Source: an uncultured Bacteroidales bacterium
GTDB taxonomy: Bacteria > Bacteroidota > Bacteroidia > Bacteroidales > Barnesiellaceae
Direction of reading: 5' to 3'
Length of the DNA stretch: 64,000 nucleotides
NCBI GenBank assembly: GCA_949298955.1
Contig: CASFYQ010000002.1
Coordinates: 124,001-188,000, forward strand
The notes beneath the pieces are model-generated. The model was not told where the DNA came from. It searched no databases and saw only the letters and a program-made list of their open reading frames with translations. A program made the position numbers and the translations under genes. The first letter of the stretch is position 1, and the number at the start of each line of letters is the position of its first letter. Of this stretch, positions 19,487-27,589 are shown one piece after another.

Positions 19487-19625
19487 GTATCATTCCCCGC
19501 TGCCAGCCCCATTCTCGCCCTTGGGATAAATGCCCTGCTCTCAGGCATCAAGCAAGCAACCAGCCCCCGCAAAATCAAACGGCAAATAGCCTGTGTTTTC
19601 CCTTGTTACTCCCAATAATTATACG

Positions 19626-19633
19626 TATATTTG
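19626..19633 (+). promoter_or_regulatory. Promoter -7 box TATATTTG
   Basis: TATATTTG matches TAnnTTTG 31 bases before the ATG at 19665. It follows about 130 bases of apparently non-coding sequence after the DUF5723 terminator. Confidence 0.55.
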
Positions 19634-19664
19634 AAACACATTAAATCTAAATTCTATTATTATT

Positions 19665-20402
19665 ATGAAAACGAAACTCTGTCTTTTAATCAACAAAATC
19701 ACAGGAGCAATCGTACTGCTATCGCTATGTATAGCCTGTGACAATACAGATACAAGTACTAAAAACCGTTTTTTATCGGCAGGAATCGTGTGGGAAGAAG
19801 TACGCCAACAAAACACCGATATAAACCTCGATAGTGTATTGGAGGTCTTACGGCCTGTACTCTCACCCGACAGTATCGAAGCCCTGGAAAATCAAATATA
19901 TGTAAAATACACAGCCAGCCGATACACATTATTACCCTCCGAGACAATTGATGGGGAGCTATATTGGCCCATCGAATACACCGTAAAACATATTTATCGA
20001 TGGAACTCCTTCTCTGATGAATCGGAGAGAGAAATCTGCGGTTATCTGCGGGAAGACAGCCAAGGCAGCATCTACCTAAGACGAGGTGAGCAAGAAATCC
20101 TGTTATACACCTTTCCCCCTGATGGGTGGGAACCGGGTGAAACCATTCAATATGCCTCGTGGTGGGGTCCGGTAACCGAAGAGATTAAACCGGAACTTCT
20201 GGAGACTATTACATTAAAGAATGGAAGTTCCTGCCAAAAATACAATAAGCTGTTATATGGGTTGACCTCGACATCGGGCGTATTTGGTTTGTTCGACCCT
20301 CCGTTCGATTCACTCTATCGAACCGATTTAGTATCATACAGCCGCGACGGAATACTGCTGTACAAGAATGAAAATATAAAAATTCCTCATCAAGGAGGAT
20401 AA
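19665..20402 (+). CDS. Lipoprotein with a single VREG-type repeat-like unit
   Basis: A 245-residue lipoprotein (hydrophobic residues 10-22, lipobox Cys near 25, CIAC). The middle and C-terminal halves contain GYLREDSQGSIYLRRGEQE followed by ILLYTFPPDGWEPGE, which parallels the LREQDKKVYLL ... VVYDFTPEKAGD pattern of the two larger proteins downstream. It is therefore a one-unit relative of that family, anchored by lipid and without their C-terminal sorting domain. AT content is higher than in housekeeping genes of the window. Function unknown. Confidence 0.65.
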   Translation: MKTKLCLLINKITGAIVLLSLCIACDNTDTSTKNRFLSAGIVWEEVRQQNTDINLDSVLEVLRPVLSPDSIEALENQIYVKYTASRYTLLPSETIDGELYWPIEYTVKHIYRWNSFSDESEREICGYLREDSQGSIYLRRGEQEILLYTFPPDGWEPGETIQYASWWGPVTEEIKPELLETITLKNGSSCQKYNKLLYGLTSTSGVFGLFDPPFDSLYRTDLVSYSRDGILLYKNENIKIPHQGG

Positions 20403-20427
20403 AACCTAAATAATACCGAATATGAAA
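20401..20427 (+). repeat. Stray copy of the leader found before the tandem paralogues
   Basis: AAAACCTAAATAATACCGAA followed by TATGAAA repeats almost exactly the bases before the second paralogue (22364-22391) and partly those before the first (20847-20861). Here the ATG at 20422 opens only an 18-codon reading frame (MKKYLPLHLC...). This looks like the remnant of a lost copy. Confidence 0.6.
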
Positions 20428-20491
20428 AAATATCTGCCTCTCCATCTTTGCATTTCCTCACATAAATATTTGATTTATTAAAAATTTTTAT

Positions 20492-20499
20492 TACATTTG
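20492..20499 (+). promoter_or_regulatory. Promoter -7 box TACATTTG
   Basis: TACATTTG matches TAnnTTTG and lies 79 bases upstream of the small frameshifted gene at 20578; it may also drive the two paralogues downstream. Confidence 0.5.
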
Positions 20500-20577
20500 A
20501 AGAAACCGGAGCACATTACACATAACCGGCAAGCCCATTGATTCACAAATAATTACAACCTATAATACCATTCTATT

Positions 20578-20842
20578 ATGAAAACCAGGCTATCCATCTT
20601 AACCGTTGCTTGCTGTCTCTCTGCAAGTGTAATGGGACAAATGAAAATTGGAAACTTTGATGGAAAAATTCTGGTCGGCAATTACAATGAAGCTACATTG
20701 ATTATCAAAAAACACCGGTAAAGCCATTCTGTCCGGCGGACTTGTCGAAGGGGGCGGTACCCTGCAAATTGAAGCCGGAGAAGAAATAGAGATACAGCCT
20801 GGCTTTGAAGCAAAAGCAGGAGCAAATGTCGAATTTAAATAA
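20578..20842 (+). pseudogene. Small secreted protein gene broken by a one-base frameshift
   Basis: The ATG at 20578 opens a signal peptide (MKTRLSILTVACCLSASVMG) and a short mature part that stops at 20721. From 20711 a frame shifted by +1 continues without a break as NTGKAILSGGLVEGGG, then TLQIEAGEEIEIQPGFEAKA, to a TAA at 20840-20842. The two parts join at a run of six A (20707-20712); five A would give one protein of about 87 residues. The C-terminal GATLxxxAGExIExxPGFEAKxG type motif is common in secreted Bacteroidetes proteins. It is a true frameshift, a slippage-tolerant site or a sequencing error. Confidence 0.7.
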
Positions 20843-20846
20843 AGCT

Positions 20847-20911
20847 CACCGAATATGAAAACACAATCACTACTTTGGAGTTTCGCGCTGATATGTCTCG
20901 GCTGCATCGCC
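20847..20911 (+). repeat. 5' direct repeat, copy 1 (copy 2 at 22377-22441)
   Basis: About 65 bases covering the last leader bases and the signal peptide codons are identical with 22377-22441, at an offset of 1530. Beyond this the sequences stay similar to about 20936, then diverge. The repeat gives both paralogues the same signal peptide. Confidence 0.9.
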
Positions 20912-22348
20912 AGTCAGGCGCAGGAGTATGAATATGTGCCTTTGGTACGGGAAGGAGTGGAATGGACTTATCTCGATGAGAATGGACTGAAGCTCGAATA
21001 TTCGTTTTATCGGTATCGCTTGGAGGGAGACACCATCATCGACAACAAAGCCTATCAAAAGTGTTATCGATACGACATATGCCAGTTCGACGAAACAGCG
21101 GTATTATCCGGTTGGTTAAGGGAACAAGACAAAAAAGTCTATCTGTTGCTCAATCCGGACACATGGGGAATAGAGCTTGACGGAGAGAAAGTGGTATATG
21201 ATTTTACACCGGAGAAAGCCGGAGATGAAATGCAATGGTTCGACCAAACTGTAACGGTAACAAAAGTCGACTCGGTGGTTATCGATGGGAAAAAGAGGAA
21301 ACGTATCAAATATGACGAATGGTTCATTGTCATAGAGGGGTTGGGCTGCTTGGGATATGGCGATTTACTGGCCCCCTATACCGATGTATCGACTTGCAGC
21401 GATTGTTTTCGCTCCTTCTTGAATAGCATGAGACGAGACGACGGCGTTTATGAGTATAAGGATAAGGATTTTAGAGACCATTCCGATTTCAAAGATCCCT
21501 GTCGGGAAGGAGAATATGAATACGTCCCCTTCGTACGGGAAGGTGTGGAATGGGGATATTACCAATATAATCCCGTTCACCCCGAAGACAATGGGATTAT
21601 TCGCCTGCAATTCGAAGGAGATACGTTGCTCGATGGAAAAACGTATAAAAAGCTATATATGTACAAAGGGTGTGACCTTACTCCCGATAAAGGTACATTG
21701 ATAGATTTTATGCGGGAAGAAAATAAGATTGTCTATTCTAAAAAAGATCGCAAATACAGCGATGAAATATATGTAGAAGATGCTGAAACAGAGGTTGTAC
21801 TCTATGATTTTTCCCTCGATGTAGGAGATTCTCTTTGGGTCCCGTCTTACTATGAGTATCAAAAAGTGACTCGCATCGATACCGTGAAAGTAGGAAATAC
21901 TTATCGAAAACAATTTTATATAGGGAATACGATTTATTCGCTTTGGACAGAAGGGCTGGGTGTACTGGAAAATAATTTCTTGTTCTGTCCGTTTTGCCTG
22001 ATATCAACTTGCCTCGACTGTGACCGCAGGAATCTAACCTTTGTAACAGAAAATGGGGAGGAAGTATATGGCACAGACGAGGAATGTAGAATGGGTAGTA
22101 TTTCTGATAACAAAGCCGACGCCCTGCGCATCGCCCGCACGCCCGATGCCCTGGTAGTGACCTTGCCGGGCGACGGCTACCGTCTGGCCGAACTCATCGA
22201 CACCACCGGCCGCCTGGTGTGGTGCGAATACCTCGACGGTGAACCGGGCGAGGTGCTTATCCCTACCACCGCCCTCTCCTCGGGCATCTATGTGGTAGCC
22301 CTCACCGACAATCGGGGCGAACGCAAGGTACAAAAGATGGGCTGGTAA
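20855..22348 (+). CDS. Secreted two-repeat protein with putative type A T9SS sorting domain
   Basis: A 497-residue protein: a cleavable signal peptide (1-22, IASQAQ), two repeat units and a C-terminal domain of about 75 residues. Each unit starts EYEYVPxVREGVEW (residues 24 and about 219) and continues with F/LEGDTxxxxKxYxK, then LREQDKKVYLL or MREENKIVYS, then V-YDF. The C-terminal domain runs YRLAELIDTTGRLVW ... LSSGIYVVALTDNRGERKVQ, matching the layout of type A sorting domains without the usual YPNP start. PorW and PorX are in the same window, so export by type IX secretion is inferred. The middle of the gene is AT-rich and the last 230 bases GC-rich. Role unknown. Confidence 0.7.
   Translation: MKTQSLLWSFALICLGCIASQAQEYEYVPLVREGVEWTYLDENGLKLEYSFYRYRLEGDTIIDNKAYQKCYRYDICQFDETAVLSGWLREQDKKVYLLLNPDTWGIELDGEKVVYDFTPEKAGDEMQWFDQTVTVTKVDSVVIDGKKRKRIKYDEWFIVIEGLGCLGYGDLLAPYTDVSTCSDCFRSFLNSMRRDDGVYEYKDKDFRDHSDFKDPCREGEYEYVPFVREGVEWGYYQYNPVHPEDNGIIRLQFEGDTLLDGKTYKKLYMYKGCDLTPDKGTLIDFMREENKIVYSKKDRKYSDEIYVEDAETEVVLYDFSLDVGDSLWVPSYYEYQKVTRIDTVKVGNTYRKQFYIGNTIYSLWTEGLGVLENNFLFCPFCLISTCLDCDRRNLTFVTENGEEVYGTDEECRMGSISDNKADALRIARTPDALVVTLPGDGYRLAELIDTTGRLVWCEYLDGEPGEVLIPTTALSSGIYVVALTDNRGERKVQKMGW
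22122..22345 (+). repeat. 3' direct repeat, copy 1 (copy 2 at 24186-24409)
   Basis: These 224 bases encode the C-terminal domain of the first paralogue. They align without gaps to 24186-24409 at an offset of 2064, with about ten differences counted by eye. Confidence 0.92.
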
Positions 22349-22384
22349 TAAAAATATTCGAGAAAAACCTAAATAGCACCGAAT

Positions 22385-24415
22385 ATGAAAACACAATCAC
22401 TACTTTGGAGTTTCGCGCTGATATGTCTCGGCTGCATCGCCGGGCAAGCACAGGAGTATGAATATGTTCCCATCGTGCGAGAGAATGTTCGATGGACATT
22501 TAGTAATCAAGAAGAGAAAATGACTCTTTTACTGGATAATCGATATATTGATGGGAAATTGTATGCCTACGCTTATATGCCCGACTTTTCGTTCAGGACA
22601 TATAATTTAATATTCCTGCGTGAAGAGAATAAGGTCGTCTATCAACTGGTTGTAAATATAGATCGTTTCGATTCGGTTCCCCAAAAATCCGAAATTCCCA
22701 TCTACGATTTCAATGTAGAGCAGGCCGGCGATACCATGTGGGCCTGGCACAACGACCCGCCTTATTTCGGCATGGAGGTCGAGTGGATCGACACGATACT
22801 CATCAACAACACATACAGAAAACGAATCAAACTGAAAGATGTCGACGGTGTCTGTATCGAGGGCATAGGTTACACCGGCAAACGGAATAATCTCTACTAC
22901 CCTTTCTGCAATTCCGACACCGAAACGGGAGCAAAATATCTCGACCGGTTAGAGACCTTTGAAAATATAGAGGGCCGGCTTATCTACCAACCCGAGTGGT
23001 CCAGACTGGGGACCTATGAGTATGTGCCTTTCGTGCGCGAAGGGATAAAATGGGGTTATGACGAATGCTATCGTTTCGAGGGCGATACGGTAGTCGGCGG
23101 GGTGTCGTACAAGAAATGCTATGTGAGCAAGAGCTGCCCCTTCGAAGAGGGTCAGACACTCTATGGCCTGGCTCGCGAGGAAGACCGGGTGGTCTATTGC
23201 CTGCGTCCCGGCGACGAGCAGGAGACGGTGCTCTACGACTTCAGCGTCGAGAAGCCTGGCGACCGGGTGCCTACCCGGCTCAATCCCAAAGGCGAGCCGG
23301 TGATACACATCGACACCATAGCCGTGAATAACGACCAACTGCGGCGACGCATCAAACTGCCGTCGGGCAGTTATATCGAAGGATTCGGGAGCCTCGAACC
23401 CTGCCGGGGGTTCTTCTTCCCCTTCGAGGCTTCGCCGGAAGAAATCGACGACCCACACAACCGGCTCGGATACATAAAGAATATGGAGACCGGCGACTAT
23501 GAATACAAAGGAATAGTCAACACGCTACGTGACGAGTGCGAGTTTGGACGGTCGTACGAACCGTTTGTCAGAGACTGTGAATATGGCTATTACGAGGCCG
23601 ATTACTATTACTACGACGGCGACTTAACAGGCAATTATGTCCACTACCGCATAGCAGGCGATACAACCATCAACAGCAAAGCATACAAGAACATTTCTCT
23701 CACGGGTGAATGTCCCGACTGGGAAAGAATCCCTCCGGCCGGACAAATCAGGGAAGAGAATCGAAAAGTATATTTCCGGGATACGGAAGATGAGATGGGC
23801 TATGATTTCAACCTGACCAAAGGCGACGGTATTATCCTGAGCAAGATGCACAATTCCTTAGAGACTGATATAAATATAACCGTATACGATGTAAAAACCG
23901 TCGAATTTGCCGGGAAAGAACGTAAGTGCATCTATTTCAAAAATAGTTATGGCTATTATATAGGCTACTGGATGGAAGGCATCGGCGATATGAATCAGGG
24001 AACCCTATGGACTTTCGATGATCATGAAGGCTGTCCATATCCAGACAGACCATGTGACGACGATAATTATTTTCTCTATTATCTGCGGGAGAACGGAGAA
24101 TATATCTATTTACAGGATAACCACAACGGGAGTCCCCTGGACGACGGCAACTGTATACTGGCCGTGGGCGAGACTCGCACAGCTACCCTGCGCATCGCCC
24201 GCACACCCGATGCTCTGGTCGTAACCTTGCCGGGCAGCGGCTACCGCCTGGCCGAACTCATCGACACCACCGGCCGACTGGTGTGGTGCGAATACCTCGA
24301 CGGTGAACCGGGCGAGGTGATTATCCCTACCACCGCCCTCTCCTCGGGCATCTATGTGGTAGCCCTCACCGACAATCGGGGCGAACGCAAGGTACAAAAG
24401 GTGGGCTGGCGGTAA
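22385..24415 (+). CDS. Secreted three-repeat paralogue with putative type A T9SS sorting domain
   Basis: A 676-residue relative of the preceding gene. The signal peptide (1-22) and the C-terminal sorting-like domain (about 600-676) are nearly identical to it; the middle differs. Three repeat units start near residues 24 (YEYVPIVREN), 209 (YEYVPFVREG) and 388 (SYEPFVRDCEYGYY). Each ends in a REExxxVYxL and YDF block. The second unit is clearly more GC-rich than the first and third, so the gene looks assembled from units of different history. It is 36 bases after the first paralogue and ends at a terminator at 24443. Surface or secreted location is inferred; function unknown. Confidence 0.7.
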   Translation: MKTQSLLWSFALICLGCIAGQAQEYEYVPIVRENVRWTFSNQEEKMTLLLDNRYIDGKLYAYAYMPDFSFRTYNLIFLREENKVVYQLVVNIDRFDSVPQKSEIPIYDFNVEQAGDTMWAWHNDPPYFGMEVEWIDTILINNTYRKRIKLKDVDGVCIEGIGYTGKRNNLYYPFCNSDTETGAKYLDRLETFENIEGRLIYQPEWSRLGTYEYVPFVREGIKWGYDECYRFEGDTVVGGVSYKKCYVSKSCPFEEGQTLYGLAREEDRVVYCLRPGDEQETVLYDFSVEKPGDRVPTRLNPKGEPVIHIDTIAVNNDQLRRRIKLPSGSYIEGFGSLEPCRGFFFPFEASPEEIDDPHNRLGYIKNMETGDYEYKGIVNTLRDECEFGRSYEPFVRDCEYGYYEADYYYYDGDLTGNYVHYRIAGDTTINSKAYKNISLTGECPDWERIPPAGQIREENRKVYFRDTEDEMGYDFNLTKGDGIILSKMHNSLETDINITVYDVKTVEFAGKERKCIYFKNSYGYYIGYWMEGIGDMNQGTLWTFDDHEGCPYPDRPCDDDNYFLYYLRENGEYIYLQDNHNGSPLDDGNCILAVGETRTATLRIARTPDALVVTLPGSGYRLAELIDTTGRLVWCEYLDGEPGEVIIPTTALSSGIYVVALTDNRGERKVQKVGWR

Positions 24416-24442
24416 AACCCGGTCTGGCCTATAAATGCCAAG

Positions 24443-24476
24443 CACCTCTCCGGCAATCCCGGAGGGGTGTCTTTTT
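24443..24476 (+). terminator. Rho-independent terminator after the paralogue pair
   Basis: CACCTCTCCGG at 24443-24453 pairs with CCGGAGGGGTG at 24459-24469 (one G-U), followed by TCTTTTTAT. Confidence 0.85.
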
Positions 24477-24498
24477 ATCTTCCCCTCTCCCCCCTTTA

Positions 24499-24534
24499 CA
24501 AAAAACAGCCGCCCGGTTGCACACCGGGCGGCTG
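24499..24534 (-). terminator. Rho-independent terminator of mdh
   Basis: CAGCCGCCCGGT at 24506-24517 pairs with ACCGGGCGGCTG at 24523-24534. On the minus strand the stem is followed by a run of six T (24505-24500). Confidence 0.88.
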
Positions 24535-24560
24535 CCTAACGAAATATAACGGATATATCC

Positions 24561-25499
24561 TTATTTCAAAGCGTCGGCAAGAGCAGCATTGGTCTTGTGA
24601 ACGGCAGCGGCGCTCTTGGCAAAAGCCTCTTTCTCGGCGTCGTTGAGTTTCAGTTCAACCACTTTCTCGATACCGTTGCGGCCCAATACACAGGGAACAC
24701 CGATGCAAAGGTCGCTTTCGCCATATTCACCTTCCAGCAGGGCGCTGCAAGGAATCATGCGCTTCTGGTCGCCCAGCACGGCCTCAACTACGGCAGCCGA
24801 AGCGGCACCCGGAGCATACCAGGCCGAAGTACCCAGCAATCCGGTGAGGGTAGCACCACCTACCATCGTGTCGGCGGCTACTTTTTGCAACGTCTCTTCG
24901 CTCAAAAACTCCGATACGGGAATACCTTTATAGGTAGCGTAACGAGTAACAGGAATCATCGTCGTGTCGCCGTGACCGCCGATTACGAAACCTTCAACCT
25001 CGCCCAGGTTGGCATTCAAAGCCTGGCTCAGGTAATATTTGAAGCGCGAGCTGTCCAAGGCGCCACCCATACCGATGATGCGGTTTTTGGGGAGACCCGA
25101 TACTTTGTGAATCAGATAAGTCATCGTATCCATCGGGTTGCTTACGCACAAGATAACGGCATTGGGAGAATATTTCAACACATTCTCGACAACCATCTTC
25201 ACGATACCGGCATTTACACCTATCAACTCTTCGCGAGTCATGCCCGGCTTGCGAGGAATACCCGAGGTGATTACTACCATATCCGAATTGGCCGTAGCCT
25301 CGTAGTTGTTGGTCACACCTTTGATACGCGAAGCGAAGCCTGCCGTTACAGCAGCCTGCATCATATCCATGGCTTTGCCTTCCGACACGCCTTCTTTAAT
25401 GTCGAGCAGAACAATCTCGTCTGCAATTTCTCTGAATGCTAATACGTTTGCGCAAGTTGCACCCACGTTTCCAGCTCCGATAACCGATACTTTTGACAT
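24561..25499 (-). CDS. mdh: Malate dehydrogenase
   Basis: A 312-residue cytoplasmic enzyme interconverting malate and oxaloacetate with NAD. The Rossmann motif GAGNVGATCA is at residues 8-17, the substrate-binding RKPGMTREEL segment has the family Arg near residues 83-89, and the catalytic His lies in GGHGDTTM near residue 174. The length and the GIPRKPGM loop fit the lactate-dehydrogenase-like malate dehydrogenases of Bacteroidetes. In this group it works in the reductive branch leading to fumarate and succinate. Own promoter box at 25559-25566 and own terminator. Confidence 0.95.
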   Translation of the reverse strand: MSKVSVIGAGNVGATCANVLAFREIADEIVLLDIKEGVSEGKAMDMMQAAVTAGFASRIKGVTNNYEATANSDMVVITSGIPRKPGMTREELIGVNAGIVKMVVENVLKYSPNAVILCVSNPMDTMTYLIHKVSGLPKNRIIGMGGALDSSRFKYYLSQALNANLGEVEGFVIGGHGDTTMIPVTRYATYKGIPVSEFLSEETLQKVAADTMVGGATLTGLLGTSAWYAPGAASAAVVEAVLGDQKRMIPCSALLEGEYGESDLCIGVPCVLGRNGIEKVVELKLNDAEKEAFAKSAAAVHKTNAALADALK

Positions 25500-25558
25500 A
25501 ATTGTTAGGTTTATAAAGTTAGTATATATTACAATATTTTTCTGTTCTCTATGTTTGG

Positions 25559-25566
25559 CAAATTTA
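25559..25566 (-). promoter_or_regulatory. Promoter -7 box TAAATTTG for mdh
   Basis: The minus strand reads TAAATTTG, 60 bases before the mdh start. The rest of the stretch 25567-25694 shows no gene. Confidence 0.5.
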
Positions 25567-25694
25567 CAACTATTTCGACATTATGGAAAAATTTCCTCAA
25601 TTAAATTTTTATAAACTTCGCTTAATCTTTCAGCAGTTCCGCCACAGATTTTACAGCACTGTTTCCCAGCAAATTAAGATACTCACCCCAAGGC

Positions 25695-26306
25695 TTACTC
25701 CTGCAACTCGCCCTTGCCTTCGCGCAATACGACCGGTTCGTCGCCCGTGCAATCGACCGTGGTCGAGGGTATCGCCCCTCCCTCGCCGCCATCGATAATC
25801 AGGTCGGCCACCGCCTCATACCGCTCGGCTATCAGTTCGGGGTCGGTGCCATACTCGGGTTCCTCCTCGTCGACGACCACCGAGGTGGTCAACAGCGGGT
25901 TGCCCAACGCTTCGACCAAGGCCAGCGTAATGGCATTGTCGGGGATACGGATACCTACCGTCTTGCGATTCTTGTAAATCTTGGGCAACGAGGCGCTCGT
26001 GGGCAGAATAAAGGTAAAAGCTCCCGGCAAATTGCGCTTCAACAGCTTGAAATAGAAATTGTTCAACTTGGCATATTCGCTCACCCAACTCAACTCCCGG
26101 CAGATAATCGACAGATTTACCTTCTGCGGATTGATGCCCTTGATTTGGCAAATGCGCTCTACCGCCCGCACATTGAGGGCGTCGCACCCCAAGGCATAAA
26201 TCGTGTCGGTAGGATAGACGACAATGCCGCCGTCGCGCAGCACTTTCACCGCCTTGGCAATCTCGGTCTCGCTGGGATTGGGTTCATAGATTCTCAATCG
26301 TTTCAT
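25695..26306 (-). CDS. YrdC/Sua5-family threonylcarbamoyl-AMP synthase-like protein
   Basis: A 203-residue protein of the YrdC fold. The typical blocks are VVYPTDTIYALGCDA (about residues 30-44), IKGINPQKVNLSIIC and PGAFTFILPTS, with GIRIPD and the late STTVDCTG. The length without a C-terminal Sua5 extension and the KGINPQK variant (KxR.K in strict TsaC) place it closer to the YciO branch, so it may or may not make threonylcarbamoyl-AMP for t6A formation. TsaE is encoded at 4.4 kb. It is 195 bases upstream of mdh on the same strand. Confidence 0.85.
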   Translation of the reverse strand: MKRLRIYEPNPSETEIAKAVKVLRDGGIVVYPTDTIYALGCDALNVRAVERICQIKGINPQKVNLSIICRELSWVSEYAKLNNFYFKLLKRNLPGAFTFILPTSASLPKIYKNRKTVGIRIPDNAITLALVEALGNPLLTTSVVVDEEEPEYGTDPELIAERYEAVADLIIDGGEGGAIPSTTVDCTGDEPVVLREGKGELQE

Positions 26307-26369
26307 AATCGGGGTTTAAGGTTCGCCAAGATAGTCATTTTTTTATATTTCGACAATATGTAAGGCTTT

Positions 26370-27242
26370 TTAATCTTTCTCTTCTTCATATCCATTCGCG
26401 GCTGACAGCCAGCGACTCTCCACGAGTTGCAGGACGCACTCCTCTTGGGGACGCTCCATCTCGTTCAGCATCACAAGCCGGTGCCCGTTGTCCGACAAGC
26501 AAAAGAGAAATCTCGGCCCCTCGTCGGCCACCAGTTGCCACACCACCGCATCCGGGTCATCGGCACTGCCCCGAAGCGTGAATCGCCGTCCCGAATAGGC
26601 TGTCGACACGACCTCTTCCCCACCGGGCAAGCCGCTATGATATTCCAGCATAAAAGTGCCATCGCCACTATGCTCGCGGTTACGCACGGTCAACGCGCAG
26701 TTCACCGCCACGCCATCGCGCCCCGGCCATTCACCTTCGTAAACCCGCTCCTGCATACGGCCCAAAGCCTCGTCGGCCACAAGACTCGACTCCCGATAAA
26801 GCACCCGGCCCCGGCACTCGACAACCCATCGGCTATCGATTCGACGCACATTTTTCGTATCATCGTCCTCGACATTCCACACGTTCGCACCCGAAGGCAA
26901 CACCCGCCGGTCGAGAATCTCGCCAGGATTCCCATTCGAGAAAAAGAGTTCCACCCGGGAGGAGTCGGTCGCAAAAACCAGATAGGCCGCTCCGGCACTC
27001 CCGTCGGCCGATTCGGTTCGCACACCACACTCGAATACCCGGATACAATCTTGCAGCACCTCGCTCCACACATATCCGGCCGATGCCAGACAGCCGTGCT
27101 CGTCACGATCGCCGCCCAAGCGTGCAGGCACCTCCGCTTCCGCAGCCGCATTCGTGCGGTTACTACCCATGCAGGAAACAATCACCACACTCGCCCCGAG
27201 CACCCAAGCACCCAACATCGCAAATACAATACGTCGAATCAT
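26370..27242 (-). CDS. NlpE-like lipoprotein
   Basis: A 290-residue lipoprotein; the ATG at 27242 has an AAGGAGG eight bases upstream and gives a signal with lipobox Cys at residue 24 (VIVSC). The first half contains the GCLASAGYVWSEVLQDCIRV block seen in secreted Bacteroidales proteins. The second half (about 185-270) follows the NlpE N-domain layout: VYEGEWPG, a strand pair with DGTFMLEY, YSGRRFTLRGS and LVMLNEMERP. The cysteine pair usual in NlpE (CADCPG) is not kept: the place reads WPGRDGVAVNC. A role in sensing envelope or copper stress is therefore doubtful. The promoter comes from the repeat at 27288. Confidence 0.65.
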   Translation of the reverse strand: MIRRIVFAMLGAWVLGASVVIVSCMGSNRTNAAAEAEVPARLGGDRDEHGCLASAGYVWSEVLQDCIRVFECGVRTESADGSAGAAYLVFATDSSRVELFFSNGNPGEILDRRVLPSGANVWNVEDDDTKNVRRIDSRWVVECRGRVLYRESSLVADEALGRMQERVYEGEWPGRDGVAVNCALTVRNREHSGDGTFMLEYHSGLPGGEEVVSTAYSGRRFTLRGSADDPDAVVWQLVADEGPRFLFCLSDNGHRLVMLNEMERPQEECVLQLVESRWLSAANGYEEEKD

Positions 27243-27287
27243 CTCGATTTCCTCCTTACTCATTTTTGTTGCACATCGGTAATAGGG

Positions 27288-27318
27288 CAAAGATAGCGAA
27301 AGGTGAGAGCAGAGACAA
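27288..27318 (-). promoter_or_regulatory. Repeat-borne promoter of the NlpE-like gene
   Basis: On the minus strand TTTG (27318-27315), 19 bases, then TATCTTTG (27295-27288) reproduce the full Bacteroidales -33/-7 consensus. The start codon follows 45 bases later. The promoter is wholly inside repeat unit A. Confidence 0.72.
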
Positions 27319-27589
27319 ATGAAAAACATGTGTTTTCAAATTTGGCTATGCCGAACCGCAGCCTGTCTTATCAAAAGATAGCGAAAGATGAGAGCAGAAA
27401 GTCAAGTTTACTTGAACTTTATGCCTAACCGCATCTATCTTCGTGTAACAAAGATAGCGAAAGGTGAGAGCAGAGACAAATGAAAACATGTGTTTTCAAA
27501 TTTGGCTATGCCGAACCGCAGCCTATTTTCGTGTAACAAAGATAGCGAAAGGTTCGGTATAGCCCAACCGGCTCCTGTCTTCTGTAAGG
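27288..27589 (-). repeat. Tandem array of four promoter-bearing repeat units
   Basis: Units begin at 27288, 27373, 27449 and 27537, each opening (plus strand) with AAAGATAGCGAAAG and spaced 76-88 bases. Units A and C are nearly identical and share CAAATTTGGCTATGCCGAAC; unit B has GTCAAGTTTACTTGAAC in the middle; unit D is cut short. On the minus strand each start is a TATCTTTG or TATCTTTT box pointing at the NlpE-like gene. Inverse copies lie at 30081-30170 and 31651-31742. Confidence 0.88.

Noticed and set aside
20707..20721. Programmed -1 frameshift at the A6-C site
   Set aside because: Restoring the second frame needs +1 (or -2), not the -1 slip that A-AAA-AAC sites give, and the zero-frame codon boundaries do not match a slippery heptamer.
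24561..25499. Lactate dehydrogenase instead of malate dehydrogenase
   Set aside because: The Arg-rich substrate loop (RKPGMTREEL) and the absence of the lactate-type Gln at that loop favour malate.
27288..27589. Possible CRISPR array
   Set aside because: The repeats are long (76-88 bases) and directly joined without unique spacers of even length; no cas gene is near.
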